NCBI GenBank assembly: GCA_963835775.1
Contig: CAWIHB010000007.1
Span: 392,836-456,835 of the forward strand
Reading direction: 5' to 3'
DNA length: 64,000 nucleotides
Source of the DNA: Palsa-504 sp963835775
GTDB lineage: Bacteria > Actinomycetota > Actinomycetes > Streptosporangiales > Streptosporangiaceae
Below, in pieces: positions 1 to 12,726 of the stretch. Each line of letters begins with the position of its first letter. Position 1 is the stretch's first letter. The position numbers were made by a program, and so were the translations under genes. A model generated the notes under the pieces. It was not told the DNA's origin. It saw only the letters and a list, made by a program, of their open reading frames with translations, and searched no databases.

Positions 1-456
1 TTCAACTCGATGGGCATGTTCGCCCAGGCCTACCGGGACCCGGCGGAGTTCGGGCTGGACTACGCGCTGGTCCGGCGGCTGCTGCCGGACGGCGACCTGG
101 AAGCCCTGCCGCGCCGGGCGTTCGCGTTCGGCGTGCTCGAGGGCTGGCATTCCGGCACCGACCTGAGCAGCCTGGACCCGGAGGACCCGCGGGACCGGCG
201 GGCGCTGCTGGCCGCCGACCACGCCACCCCGGCCCCGGGCGGAGTCGGCCGGCACATCGAGCGGCACCTGGTGCTGGCCGACCGGCTGTGGCGCGGCGAC
301 CCGCCCGAGCTGTGGGAAGCGGCGCAGCGGCTGCTCGACGCGGGCCAGGACCGGCACCTGGTCCTGCACGCGCTGATGGCCGTGCTCGATCACACCAGCG
401 GCGACGAGGCCGCCCTGATCGCCGTCCTGCGCGAACTCGACGGCGACGAGCCCTAG
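1..456 (+). CDS. DUF1841-like protein, C-terminal part (5' end outside window)
   Basis: The frame is open from the first base, so the ATG at 10 is probably internal and the gene begins upstream. The visible 150 or so residues include a stretch around HLVLADRLWRGDPPELWEAA followed by RLLDAGQDRHLVLHAL, which resembles the C-terminal half of actinobacterial DUF1841 proteins (a DDPPExW...RL...GxDRHxVLH pattern). No catalytic motif, signal peptide or membrane segment is visible and the function is unknown. Its stop codon sits 137 bp from the present end of the convergent hydantoinase gene, and overlaps what looks like that gene's older stop. Confidence 0.55.
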   Translation, partial: FNSMGMFAQAYRDPAEFGLDYALVRRLLPDGDLEALPRRAFAFGVLEGWHSGTDLSSLDPEDPRDRRALLAADHATPAPGGVGRHIERHLVLADRLWRGDPPELWEAAQRLLDAGQDRHLVLHALMAVLDHTSGDEAALIAVLRELDGDEP

Positions 457-592
457 GGTTTCCGGGACACGCTCACCACGGCCCGTTCGGCATAAAATGG
501 GCCGTAACCGCCGCCGCCCCGCACTCCCTCGCGAGCCAAAGGGCGCGCCGCCGCCTGGACCGAGGAGCGAAGCGACGAGGGAAGGCGACGGG

Positions 593-4249
<3,657 letters not shown>

Positions 4250-4254
4250 GCGGG

Positions 4255-6711
4255 TTAGCCCTGGTCGGACACTGCCAGGTCGCGGTAGGCGGCCTGGAGG
4301 TCGGCGGCGGTCACCGTGGTCAGGTCCTCGGCGGTGGCCTGCTCACCCAGGCGCACCACCCGGACGTCGCGGCTGGCGCAGGCCCGCTCGAACAGGGACC
4401 GGGCAAACCGGCCGTTGCCCAGCTCGTCGATCCGGCCGGCCTCGCAGGCGTGCGCGAAGATTTCTTTCAGGACCTCGACGGCTGACGGGTGGAAGGAGTC
4501 CCCGGCCTGTTCGGCCAGCAGCTGCGCGATCCGGACCAGATCGTCGGGCTGGTAGCTGGGGAACGTGACCCGGGTGCTGAAGCGCGAGGCCAGGCCGGGG
4601 TTGCTGCGCACGAACCGGTCCATGTCGTCCGGGTAGCCGGCCAGCACGATGACCAGCCGGTCGCGGTCGTCCTCGGCCCGCTTGAGCAGGGTCTGGACCG
4701 CCTCGGCGCCGAACGCGTCGCCGCCGGAGTACCCGTCGTTGTGCAGCGAGTACGCCTCGTCGATGAACAGCACGCCGCCCATGGCCGAGTCGACCAGCCG
4801 GTTGGTCTTGATGGCGGTCGAGCCGAGATGCTCGCCCACCAGGTCGGCCCGGCTGGCCTCCACCACCTCGGGCCGGACCAGCAGCCCCAGGGCGGCGAAG
4901 ATGCGGCCCAGGATGCGCGCCACCGTGGTCTTGCCGGTGCCGGGCGGGCCGGTGAACACGAAGTGCCGGGTGGGCGGCTGGCTGGTCAGGCCGTGCGTGT
5001 CCCGCAGCCGGGCCACCCGCAGCTGGGCCGCGATGGCGCGGACCTGCTGCTTGACCGGCTCCAGGCCGACCAGCTCGTCGAGCTCGGCGATCGCGCCCTC
5101 GACCGTGGGCGTGTCCTCGTAGCCGCGCAGCCTGCTGGTCAGCTCGGTGTAGGCCTGCTGCAGGTCCTTGCCGCGGATGGTGATCAGGTCTTCCCGGCCG
5201 GGTTCGGCCGGGCCGGTCATCACCCGCACGTCGCGGGCCTGGCCCGCCTTCTCCAGCAGGCTGCGGACGAACCGGCCGTTGCCGAGCTCGTCGGCGATCC
5301 GGCGGCGGCCGACTTCTTCCAGCGTGCGCCACAGCACCGGCCGGGCGTCCGGGTCGAGCAGCTCGCCGCGGCGGTCCAGCGCCACCTCGGCCAGCGACAG
5401 CATCTCCGGCGGGGTGTAGCTGGGGAACTTCAGCCGGGTGGCGAAGCGGGAGGCCAGGCCGGGGTTGGAGGCCAGGAACGTCTCCATCTGCTTCTCGTAG
5501 CCGGCCAGGATGATGATCAGGTCCTCGCGGTTGTCCTCGGCCCGCTTGAGCAGGGTCTGGACCGCCTCGATGCCGAACCGGTCGGTCTGGCCGTCACCCT
5601 CGTTGACCAGGCTGTAGGCCTCGTCGATGAACAGCACTCCGCCCAGCGCGCTGTCGACCAGCTCGTTGGTCTTGATCGCGGTCGCGCCCAGGTACTCGCC
5701 GACCAGGTCGGCCCGGTGCGCCTCGACCACCTCGGGCATCTCCAGCAGGCCGAACGCGTAGAAGATCTTGGCCAGCACCCGGGCCACGGTGGTCTTGCCG
5801 GTGCCGGGCGGGCCCAGGAAGACGAAGTGCCGCATCGGCTTGTCGGTGGTGACACCGGCCACGGCCCGCCGCCGGGCGGCCTCGATGGAGGCCGCGATCG
5901 AGCGGACCTGCTCCTTGACCGGGGTCAGCCCGATCATCGCGTCCAGTTCGGCCATGGCGTCCTCGACCGAGATCTGCGGACGCGGCCGCGGTCCGGTGCC
6001 CTGGTGGTCGCGGGCGCCGTGCTCGGCGTAGGGCAGCGCGGCGGACTGGGCCGCGTGGGCCCGGACGCCGCCGTGGCCTCCGCTGTGGCCGGCGGCGCCG
6101 GCTGTGCCGAAGCGCCCGGCCGGCTGGTTCGGCGGGGTGGGCGCGCCCGCGGAGCCGGCCAGCGGGCCGAGCCTCCTGGCCTGGCCGGCCCCGTCCGGGC
6201 CGTACATCCGCACCTCCTGCACGCCCTTGGCCAGCCGCCAGCCGAGGATGGCCAGGGCGATCAGGATGGCGGCGATGACGCCGATCAGGGGCTGGTGCGG
6301 CCAGTACCTGAGCAGGACGAAACCGGTCGGCAGGGACCACAGCATGGCCCAGGCCGTGGTGCGGCACGGCACGTAGGAACGGGCCAGCCGGCTGGTGCCG
6401 GCCGCCCAGGCCACGGCGAACGGCAGGATGGCCAGCGGTATCGTCCACACCCGGAACACGTGGAAGGCCACCCAGACCGGGAACACCCAGGTGGCGGTGG
6501 CGTAGGCGGCGGCGCGGCCGGGCCGCCGCTGGATCACGGCAACCGCGGAGCTCAGCAGGGTGAACGGCAGGATGAGCGGCCACAGGCAGACGGCGGCGGC
6601 GGCCAGCACGACCTTGATCAGCAGGGGGGCCTTGCCGAACCAGCGCATGATCCGGGCGGGCCAGGCGGGCTTGTCTCGCGCGGCGGGCTGGGCCCGGTCG
6701 TTTGGCAGCAT
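4255..6711 (-). CDS. Membrane-anchored double AAA+ ATPase, CbxX/CfqX type
   Basis: 818 residues. The first 170 or so contain three to four hydrophobic segments (e.g. LLIKVVLAAAAVCLWPLILP). A Pro/Ala/Gly-rich spacer follows, then two consecutive AAA+ modules of the CbxX/CfqX (rubisco-activase-like, also EccA-like) family. Each module has Walker A GPPGTGKTT (near residues 299 and 586), Walker B LFIDEAYSL and a conserved GLASRF segment. Tandem CbxX modules are common in actinomycetes and are thought to remodel protein partners; the partner here is unknown. The ATG at 6711 follows a GGAAGCGAG ribosome-binding stretch. The gene is the first of an apparent two-gene unit with the hydantoinase, a pairing whose logic I cannot explain. 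Confidence 0.85.
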   Translation of the reverse strand: MLPNDRAQPAARDKPAWPARIMRWFGKAPLLIKVVLAAAAVCLWPLILPFTLLSSAVAVIQRRPGRAAAYATATWVFPVWVAFHVFRVWTIPLAILPFAVAWAAGTSRLARSYVPCRTTAWAMLWSLPTGFVLLRYWPHQPLIGVIAAILIALAILGWRLAKGVQEVRMYGPDGAGQARRLGPLAGSAGAPTPPNQPAGRFGTAGAAGHSGGHGGVRAHAAQSAALPYAEHGARDHQGTGPRPRPQISVEDAMAELDAMIGLTPVKEQVRSIAASIEAARRRAVAGVTTDKPMRHFVFLGPPGTGKTTVARVLAKIFYAFGLLEMPEVVEAHRADLVGEYLGATAIKTNELVDSALGGVLFIDEAYSLVNEGDGQTDRFGIEAVQTLLKRAEDNREDLIIILAGYEKQMETFLASNPGLASRFATRLKFPSYTPPEMLSLAEVALDRRGELLDPDARPVLWRTLEEVGRRRIADELGNGRFVRSLLEKAGQARDVRVMTGPAEPGREDLITIRGKDLQQAYTELTSRLRGYEDTPTVEGAIAELDELVGLEPVKQQVRAIAAQLRVARLRDTHGLTSQPPTRHFVFTGPPGTGKTTVARILGRIFAALGLLVRPEVVEASRADLVGEHLGSTAIKTNRLVDSAMGGVLFIDEAYSLHNDGYSGGDAFGAEAVQTLLKRAEDDRDRLVIVLAGYPDDMDRFVRSNPGLASRFSTRVTFPSYQPDDLVRIAQLLAEQAGDSFHPSAVEVLKEIFAHACEAGRIDELGNGRFARSLFERACASRDVRVVRLGEQATAEDLTTVTAADLQAAYRDLAVSDQG

Positions 6712-7024
6712 CTCGCTTCCTTGCCCCTAGTCCCTGCCTCGCGACGCCCGCAACCGGTTGCCGGACAGTCGTACGTCCTTGTATAGCGCATCACCCCCGA
6801 TCGTGACAGCACACACGTCGATACTGTCGGTGAAAATAGTCGTGGGTGGCCTCGGAACCGGATCTGAAGGGGAACGATAGTTACCGTCACGAACACGGCA
6901 TGTCCGGCGTCACGCTGGCGCCGCACTGGCCTCGCGCCGGCCTCGCGCCGGCGTGGCGCTGGTTTCCCGTCGGCCGCGCGCCGGCCGCGCGCTGGCCTCG
7001 CGCTGGCCGGCAGAGGGGGCTTTC
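6712..7024. other. Divergent intergenic region (AAA+ gene / amidohydrolase)
   Basis: 313 bp between two divergent starts. The first half is comparatively AT-rich and probably carries the promoters. The second half (about 6910-7015) is a degenerate run of short units built on gccggcctcgcgccgg and cgcgctggcc. These lie upstream of the amidohydrolase SD (gagggggc before the ATG at 7025) and look like slipped, low-complexity untranslated leader. No tRNA, riboswitch or clear operator was recognised. Confidence 0.4.
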
Positions 7025-8275
7025 ATGCACAGGATCGAAGCCGACCTGCTCATCCCGGGGCAGGGTGATCCGGTCCGGGACGGTGTGGTCATCCTGGACG
7101 GGCCGCGGATCGGCTACGCCGGGCCGGCCGCGGCGGCGCCGCCGCCCGCTCCCGGCGTGCCGGTGTCGCGGGTGGCGACGGTCATGCCCGGGCTGTGGGA
7201 CTGCCACGGGCATTTCCTCGGGACCAGGACCTTTGACCTGGGGCGGCTGGCGCTCGAACCGCTGGCGCTGCGCGGCGCGCGGTCGGCGCGGGACCTGCGG
7301 GCGGCGCTGGACGCAGGCGTCACCTCGGTGCGCGAGGTGGGCGGCCTGGGCGTGCACCTGGCCCGGGCCGTGGCCGAGGGGGTGCTGGACGGCCCTTCGA
7401 TCTACGCCGCGGGCGCGATCTTGTCCACCACCGGCGGGCACGGCGACCTGCATTCCTTCCCGCTGGACTGGATCGGCGACCTGGGCCGGCAGGCCGGCGT
7501 CATGCGGCTGGCCGACGGGCCCGACGAGTGCGTCAAGGCCGTCAGGGAGCAGCTGCGGCGCAACGCGAAGGTGATCAAGGTGTGCGCCTCGGGCGGGGTG
7601 CTTTCCGAGGTCGACGACCCGATCCACCAGCAGTTCACGCTGGCCGAGCTGCGGGCCATCGTGGAGGTGGCGGGGCTGGCCGACCGGGTGGTGGCCGCGC
7701 ACTGCCACGGCAAGCCGGGGATCATGGCCGCGCTGCAGGCCGGCGTGCGCAGCATCGAGCACGGCACCTACCTGGACGACGAATGCTGTGACGCGATGCA
7801 CGAGACCGGCGCGATCCTGGTCCCGACCCGGACGATCGTCGAGGAGATGCTGGCCTACAAGGACGACGTGCCGGACTACGCGCGGGTCAAGCTGGAGGTG
7901 ATCGCCGACGTGCACGCGCAGGCGGTGGCCCGCGCCCATTCCCGCGGCGTCACCATCGCCATGGGCACGGACATCGGCCTGACCGGCCCGGACCTGCCGA
8001 ACTCCTGGGGCCAGAACGGGTCCGAGCCCGGGTACCTGGTCCGGCTGGGCCTGACCCCGCTGGAGGCGATCGAGGCCAGCACGGCCACCGGCCCGCTCAC
8101 CCTGGGGCCGCAGGCGCCGCTCAGCGGCCGGCTGGCCGAGGGCTATGACGCCGACGTGATCACGCTGGACGCCGATCCGCTGGCCGGCATCGGCGTGCTG
8201 GCCGACCCGGACCACGTCACCGGGGTGTGGACCGGGGGCCGGGCGGTCAAGGGCGCGGCGGCCCAGGGGGGCTAG
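7025..8275 (+). CDS. Metal-dependent amidohydrolase, imidazolonepropionase/prolidase-like
   Basis: 416 residues from the ATG at 7025, which follows a gagggggc SD; the open frame extends further upstream only through low-complexity sequence. Amidohydrolase-superfamily landmarks in order: strand-1 metal motif PGLWDCHGHF, IKVCASGG with the lysine expected to be carbamylated, AAHCHG, IEHGTYLD and the late aspartate motif MGTDIG. The C-terminal composite domain ends DADVITLDADPLAGI. This organisation matches cytoplasmic binuclear or mononuclear zinc amidohydrolases acting on cyclic amides or Xaa-Pro/Arg substrates; the substrate is not predictable. It stands alone, divergent from the AAA+ gene. 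Confidence 0.8.
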   Translation: MHRIEADLLIPGQGDPVRDGVVILDGPRIGYAGPAAAAPPPAPGVPVSRVATVMPGLWDCHGHFLGTRTFDLGRLALEPLALRGARSARDLRAALDAGVTSVREVGGLGVHLARAVAEGVLDGPSIYAAGAILSTTGGHGDLHSFPLDWIGDLGRQAGVMRLADGPDECVKAVREQLRRNAKVIKVCASGGVLSEVDDPIHQQFTLAELRAIVEVAGLADRVVAAHCHGKPGIMAALQAGVRSIEHGTYLDDECCDAMHETGAILVPTRTIVEEMLAYKDDVPDYARVKLEVIADVHAQAVARAHSRGVTIAMGTDIGLTGPDLPNSWGQNGSEPGYLVRLGLTPLEAIEASTATGPLTLGPQAPLSGRLAEGYDADVITLDADPLAGIGVLADPDHVTGVWTGGRAVKGAAAQGG

Positions 8276-8341
8276 GCGAGCCCGGGGAACACGCGGTGGC
8301 CGGTCCGGCCGATCAGGGCCGGCAGGCTCCGGGGGACGGGG

Positions 8342-8830
8342 TCAGACCCGCAGGGTGAGGTCGAGCTCGTCGCGTAGCGGGATGCCGTAGTCGCCGGTGT
8401 GCGGGATCTCCGGCTTCTGCTGCCGGGACCGGTCCACCGCGCCGGGCCTCAGCTCGGCCAGCCGGAAGCCGCGGCGCTGGTAGAAGCGGAGCGCGTCCAC
8501 GTTGTCGTTGGTGGTGGTGAGGCGGATCTCACCGCAGCCGAACCGCCGGGCCTTGCCCACCGCCGCCTCGATGAGCTGGGTCCCGATCCCGGCGCGGCGG
8601 TCGATGGCGTTGAGCGTGACGATCTCCAGCATGCCCTCGAGCACCTGGTAGGTCAGCAGCCCGGTGATCCGGTGGGCCCGCTCGGCGATGAAGCCGGGCA
8701 GTTCGGCCGGCCGGAAGCTGGTGCCGTGCACGGCCACGATCTCCGAGCCCCACAGCTCGGCCACGAGCCACCCGAGCATCGGGCGGTCGGCGTCACTAAC
8801 GGGCCTGATGCTGATCTCCGGCTCGTTCAC
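8342..8830 (-). CDS. GNAT-family N-acetyltransferase
   Basis: About 162 residues. Typical GNAT features: N-terminal ISIRPVSDADRPML, the central strand GMLEIVTLNAIDRRAGIGTQLIEAA containing the acetyl-CoA pyrophosphate loop RRAGIG, and the late TTTNDNVDALRFYQRRGFRLAEL, where the NxxAxxFYxxxGF motif ends the fold. The substrate is unknown. The start is uncertain: GTG at 8830 is chosen, with a TTG at 8845 possible; neither has a strong SD. It converges on the amidohydrolase across a 66-bp gap. Confidence 0.8.
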   Translation of the reverse strand: MNEPEISIRPVSDADRPMLGWLVAELWGSEIVAVHGTSFRPAELPGFIAERAHRITGLLTYQVLEGMLEIVTLNAIDRRAGIGTQLIEAAVGKARRFGCGEIRLTTTNDNVDALRFYQRRGFRLAELRPGAVDRSRQQKPEIPHTGDYGIPLRDELDLTLRV

Positions 8831-9014
8831 CCCGCCATTATGCAATTCCGCTCACGCGCTCGCGTGCGTTGCGGGGCGGTCCCTTAGCGCCCGTGAATTC
8901 CTTTTACCTCACCCGCCCCGGCCCGGTTTCGATGGTTGTGGCAGGCGCGAAATCAGGGTCACATCAGGGTCTTCCCCGATGCCACGGCGTGGTCTGAGGC
9001 GGCACGCTGCAGTC

Positions 9015-9515
9015 ATGACCAGACCAACCCCGTCCAGCCAGCCCCGGGCGCATGGTCATGTCTCGCGGTTCCGCTACGGTTACACCGACCAGCGACTCCG
9101 CGTCTCAGACGCAGAACGCACCGAGGTGGCCGACCGCCTGGCCGCGCATTTCGGCGAAGGCCGGCTCGACCGGGCCGAGTTCGACGAGCGTGTCGCGCGG
9201 GCGATGAGCGCCAAGACCCGCGGGGACCTGAGCGGGCTGTTCGATGACCTGCCCGAGGCCAGGCCGGCGGGGACCCCAGGGACCTCGGGGAGCGGCCCGC
9301 ACAGCCCCGCGCACCCCGTTCGCCCGTACGTGAACCCCTTCTACCTCGTCCTCCTGGTCCTCGTGATCACGGCGGTCGGCACGGCCGGAGAGGCGGCCAG
9401 CAGGGAGGGCTGGTTGCCCGGGGTGAAGACCTGGCTGACGATCGGAGTCATCACCGCGATCGTGGTGTACGCGGCCGGGATGCTGAGCCGCTCCCGCGCT
9501 GCCCGCGACAAGTGA
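9015..9515 (+). CDS. DUF1707 (SHOCT-like) domain membrane protein
   Basis: 166 residues from the ATG at 9015. Residues 28-80 form a DUF1707 domain (RVSDAERTEVADRLAAHF, then GRLDRAEFDERVARAMSAKT, then DLSGLFDDLP). A Pro/Gly-rich linker follows, then two hydrophobic segments (FYLVLLVLVITAVGTA and WLTIGVITAIVVYAAGML) and a short basic tail. DUF1707 proteins are frequent in actinomycetes, often near cell-envelope stress genes; their biochemical role is not established. A longer upstream frame exists but lacks any family similarity, so the short start is preferred. Confidence 0.8.
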   Translation: MTRPTPSSQPRAHGHVSRFRYGYTDQRLRVSDAERTEVADRLAAHFGEGRLDRAEFDERVARAMSAKTRGDLSGLFDDLPEARPAGTPGTSGSGPHSPAHPVRPYVNPFYLVLLVLVITAVGTAGEAASREGWLPGVKTWLTIGVITAIVVYAAGMLSRSRAARDK

Positions 9516-9582
9516 CGGCCGGCCCGGATCCGGTCGAGCCGCGCCTCGTCCAGCGTGATGGTGACCTTCTTGGTGTCAACCC
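9516..9582 (-). pseudogene. Remnant of a ribbon-helix-helix antitoxin N-terminus
   Basis: Read on the minus strand, a GGAGG is followed by VDTKKVTITLDEARLDRIRAG, which resembles the DNA-contacting strand and first helix of small RHH antitoxins. The frame then runs into the DUF1707 coding region of the opposite strand with no further similarity. I read it as a truncated leftover rather than a working gene. Confidence 0.35.
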
Positions 9583-9601
9583 TCCGAGCAGGCCAGCTGC
9601 G

Positions 9602-9705
9602 TGATGCCGGGCGTCACCCTCGACGCGGGCGGACTGATCGCCCTGGACCGCAAACGATCGCCGTGTGGTGGTGCTCCTAGCCCGCGCACGCGAGACCGGC
9701 GCCCG
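9602..9705 (+). pseudogene. Remnant of a PIN-domain (VapC) toxin N-terminus
   Basis: The plus strand gives MPGVTLDAGGLIALDR, the typical PIN-domain start with its first acidic metal ligand. After a one-base shift near 9652 it continues DRRVVVLLARARETGA, the usual next helix. The match stops at 9705, just before the permease gene. Together with the RHH fragment on the other side this is the debris of a VapBC-type pair. Confidence 0.5.
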
Positions 9706-9709
9706 CCGC

Positions 9710-12049
9710 TCATTCGTTTCTCGCGACCTCGGGACCGGTGATGCGGGCCAGCAGCGGGAAGGTGGCCGCGATGATGCCGAGGGCGGCTAGGATCCCGCCT
9801 GCGGTGATGAGGTAGTACGCGGCGCCGGGCGCCACCATCGGGTAATCCTGCGCCACGGAGGCGTACTCCGCGGCGGCGGCGAACCCGGTGCCGATCGCGA
9901 CGGCGGCGACGGCGAGCAGCGGGACGGCGCTTTCCAGCGCGACGACACGGCGCAGCGTGGCGAGCCGGGCGCCGGTGAGCCGCAGCAGGCTGAACGGCCG
10001 CTTGCGGTCGGCGAGCCCGGCCGCGATGGCCGCGGCGAGCGTGCAGCCGGCGATCGGCAGGCTGACCAGGATCACCGTGTTCGCGAGCTGCTGGTAGGCG
10101 TTGTTGCCGGAATTTTCCTGCGCGATCAGGTCGCCGAGGGTGGACGGCGGGCTGGGGGGACGATATGCGTGTGCCTTCTCCAGCACTGTCCTGGCCTGTT
10201 CCACCGCTGGCACGGAGCCGTTCGTCCCCACGTTGATGGCGTCCACTTCGAGGGAGCCAAGTCGCGAGGCCGGGACGTTCACGGCCGGCCAGGTGATCCC
10301 GGCCGACGTCGTGCCGTCCAGGGGGCCGTCGAACCCGTCTTCCGGGAACGCCGCCACCGCCGCCCCGGCCGGGCAGCGGCCGAGGGCGGGAACGCTCGCG
10401 AGCTGCGCGCACGAGACCACGCCCGCCGATACCGGGCTGGAGCCGCCGGGGTAGGTGCCGAGGTTGTGGAACGTCCCGGGGATGGTCAGCTTCGGGTCCG
10501 CGCGGACCACGACCACTCCCTGGACACCGGGAATGCCGCGCAGCCGGGCCGCGAGCGGCGCGGCGGGCGCGGCCGGCCCCGCGCCTGCCGCGGCGGGCTG
10601 TTGTGGGGATGTGAAGTCGCCCGACGCCGACAGCTGGTCCGTCACCACGGCCGCGGCCGCGGGGGTGGCAAACCGGGTGACGTCCTTGGCGTCCTGCGTG
10701 GTGATGCCCACCACGGCAACGGTGGTGATGAACAGGGCGAGCACCAGGCCGCTGACCGCGCGGAAGGCGGCCCGGGGGTCGTCGGCGAGGCGGCGGGCGG
10801 CGATCAGCGCGCCGGGGCGGCTGGTCCGCCTGGCCATGACCCGCGCCGCGGCCATGGTGAGCCACGGGCCCGCGATGACCAGGCCGAGGATGATGAGCAG
10901 GAAGCCGGACAGCAGCGCCCAGACCTCCGCGCCTGGGGATGCCGGGGTGCCGTGCACGACGAAGAAGCCGAGCTCGGCCAGGCCGGCCAGCAGCGGCAGC
11001 ACCCGCCAGGCCCGCGGCGGCCTCGGCGTCGCCCGGCGGGCGACGCCGAGCGGGGAGATATGCACCCGGCGCAGGGCCAGCCGGGCTGCCATGGCGGCGG
11101 CCACGGGCACCCCGAGCGCGACCGCGAGGATGTCCGGCAGGCTGAGCGACATGTCGGCGGGGAAGAATGGCTCGCCGACGAACGGGATGCCCGCGACCGG
11201 GCCGCGCAGCAGGAAGAAGATCCCGAAGCCGGCCGCCACCCCCAGGACCGTGGCCGCCGTCGATTCGGTGGCGGCCAGCAGGGAGACCTGCCTGCGGGTG
11301 GCGCCGACCAGGCGCATCGCCGCGAACCGCTGCTCGCGGCGGGCGGCCGACAGCCGGGTCGCGGTGGCGATGAAGATCAGCACCGGGGCCAGCATGGCCA
11401 GCGCCACGACGGACAGGATGAGGTCGATGCTGATCGACTCGATTCCCGCGCTGGGCGGCATGTAGTCAAGGCCCTTGGGGTTCACCCGGGCATCGAAGTT
11501 GCCGGGCACCGTGGTGGCGATCGACGTCACCGGCACGCTGCCTGGTGTGCCCGCCAGCTGCGCCGGGGAGTGCCCGATGATGATGATCAGCGAGTCCGGC
11601 GACGACAGCGCGGCATCGCCGATCACCCCGGCCAGGCGGCCCGGGTAGCGGCCGGCCAGCTCGTCCACAGGGGTGCTGCGCAGCAGCGCGGCCAGCGCGG
11701 GCGAGGCGTAGTACTGGCCCGGGCCCGGGTCACGGGTGAGGCCCGGCGGCACCGGTGACGAGGCGCCGGTGGCGGCCACGTCGAAGCGGTCGATCTGCTG
11801 GCCGTCGAAGGTGTCACCGCTCGGCTGCCACCACAGCGGGGCGATGCCCGCCGCCGGGCCAGCGGGCACGGACGAGGTGCCGGTCCAGAGCCATGCGTGG
11901 CTGCTGTTCCAGGCGGTGACCGCGTTGGTCGCGGCCACGGCGGTCAGCAGGAGGCCGACCCCGAGGCCGACCGCGACGGCCAGGACCACGAAGCGGGTGA
12001 CGGCCTCGCGGCCGCCGCTGACCACCAGCCGCAGCGCGAGCCCGATCAC
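9710..12049 (-). CDS. ABC transporter permease with FtsX-like domains
   Basis: 779 residues, with an N-terminal membrane segment (FVVLAVAVGLGVGLLLTAV), a large extracytoplasmic region, a central FtsX-type block of three or four helices (SIDLILSVVALAMLAPVLIF onward) and a second block at the C-terminus. This is the MacB/YknZ-like layout of permeases that export peptides or antibiotics or sense envelope stress. The GTG start at 12049 overlaps the stop of the ATPase gene (GTGA), so the two subunits are translationally coupled. It is the last gene of padR-ATPase-permease. Confidence 0.85.
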   Translation of the reverse strand: MIGLALRLVVSGGREAVTRFVVLAVAVGLGVGLLLTAVAATNAVTAWNSSHAWLWTGTSSVPAGPAAGIAPLWWQPSGDTFDGQQIDRFDVAATGASSPVPPGLTRDPGPGQYYASPALAALLRSTPVDELAGRYPGRLAGVIGDAALSSPDSLIIIIGHSPAQLAGTPGSVPVTSIATTVPGNFDARVNPKGLDYMPPSAGIESISIDLILSVVALAMLAPVLIFIATATRLSAARREQRFAAMRLVGATRRQVSLLAATESTAATVLGVAAGFGIFFLLRGPVAGIPFVGEPFFPADMSLSLPDILAVALGVPVAAAMAARLALRRVHISPLGVARRATPRPPRAWRVLPLLAGLAELGFFVVHGTPASPGAEVWALLSGFLLIILGLVIAGPWLTMAAARVMARRTSRPGALIAARRLADDPRAAFRAVSGLVLALFITTVAVVGITTQDAKDVTRFATPAAAAVVTDQLSASGDFTSPQQPAAAGAGPAAPAAPLAARLRGIPGVQGVVVVRADPKLTIPGTFHNLGTYPGGSSPVSAGVVSCAQLASVPALGRCPAGAAVAAFPEDGFDGPLDGTTSAGITWPAVNVPASRLGSLEVDAINVGTNGSVPAVEQARTVLEKAHAYRPPSPPSTLGDLIAQENSGNNAYQQLANTVILVSLPIAGCTLAAAIAAGLADRKRPFSLLRLTGARLATLRRVVALESAVPLLAVAAVAIGTGFAAAAEYASVAQDYPMVAPGAAYYLITAGGILAALGIIAATFPLLARITGPEVARNE

Positions 12050-12726
12050 GGCGTGGCCCCGGTGAGCGTGCTGACCTTGCCGTCGCGGACGATGACTTCC
12101 CGGTCGGCGTAGGCGGCGACCCGTGCGTCGTGGGTGACCAGGACGACCGTCGTGCGGTGCTCGCGGGCGGCGGTGGTGAGCAGGTCCATCACCAGTTCCC
12201 CCGACATCGAGTCCAGCGACCCGGTCGGCTCGTCGGCGAACAGCACCTCAGGGCCGACGACCAGGCCGCGGGCCAGCGCGACGCGCTGGGCCTGCCCGCC
12301 GGACAGCTCCCCGGACCTGCGGTGCTCCAGCCCGTCCAGGCCGAGCGTGCCGAACCACTTCCTGGCCGCGGCCATGGCTGGGCCGCGGCGGGTGCCGGAC
12401 AGCAGCAGCGGCAGGGCGACGTTCTCCTCCGCGGTCAGCTCAGGGACCAGCTGGCCGGACTGGAACACGAACCCGAACCGGTCCCGGCGCAGCGCGCTGC
12501 GCCGGTCGTCGCTCAGGCTATCCAGCCGCTGCCCGCCGAACCAGACTTCGCCGTCCTCGGGAACCAGGATGCCCGCCAGGCAGTGCAGCAAGGTGGACTT
12601 GCCCGAGCCGCTCGGCCCCATGACCGCGACGATCTCGCCGGGCGTGACGACGATCGTGGCGCCGCGCAGCGCCGGTGTCTGCCCGAACGACTTCACCACG
12701 CCGCGGGCCTCGATGATCGCGCTCAC
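12046..12726 (-). CDS. ABC transporter ATP-binding protein, MacB/LolD type
   Basis: 226 residues from the GTG at 12726, which overlaps the stop of padR as GTGA; a longer upstream frame would run inside padR and is rejected. Motifs: Walker A GPSGSGKST, Q-loop FVFQSGQLVPELT, signature LSGGQAQRVALARGL, Walker B VLFADEPTGSLD and the switch histidine in VLVTHD. This is the cytoplasmic nucleotide-binding subunit that powers the adjacent FtsX-like permease. Confidence 0.9.
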   Translation of the reverse strand: MSAIIEARGVVKSFGQTPALRGATIVVTPGEIVAVMGPSGSGKSTLLHCLAGILVPEDGEVWFGGQRLDSLSDDRRSALRRDRFGFVFQSGQLVPELTAEENVALPLLLSGTRRGPAMAAARKWFGTLGLDGLEHRRSGELSGGQAQRVALARGLVVGPEVLFADEPTGSLDSMSGELVMDLLTTAAREHRTTVVLVTHDARVAAYADREVIVRDGKVSTLTGATP

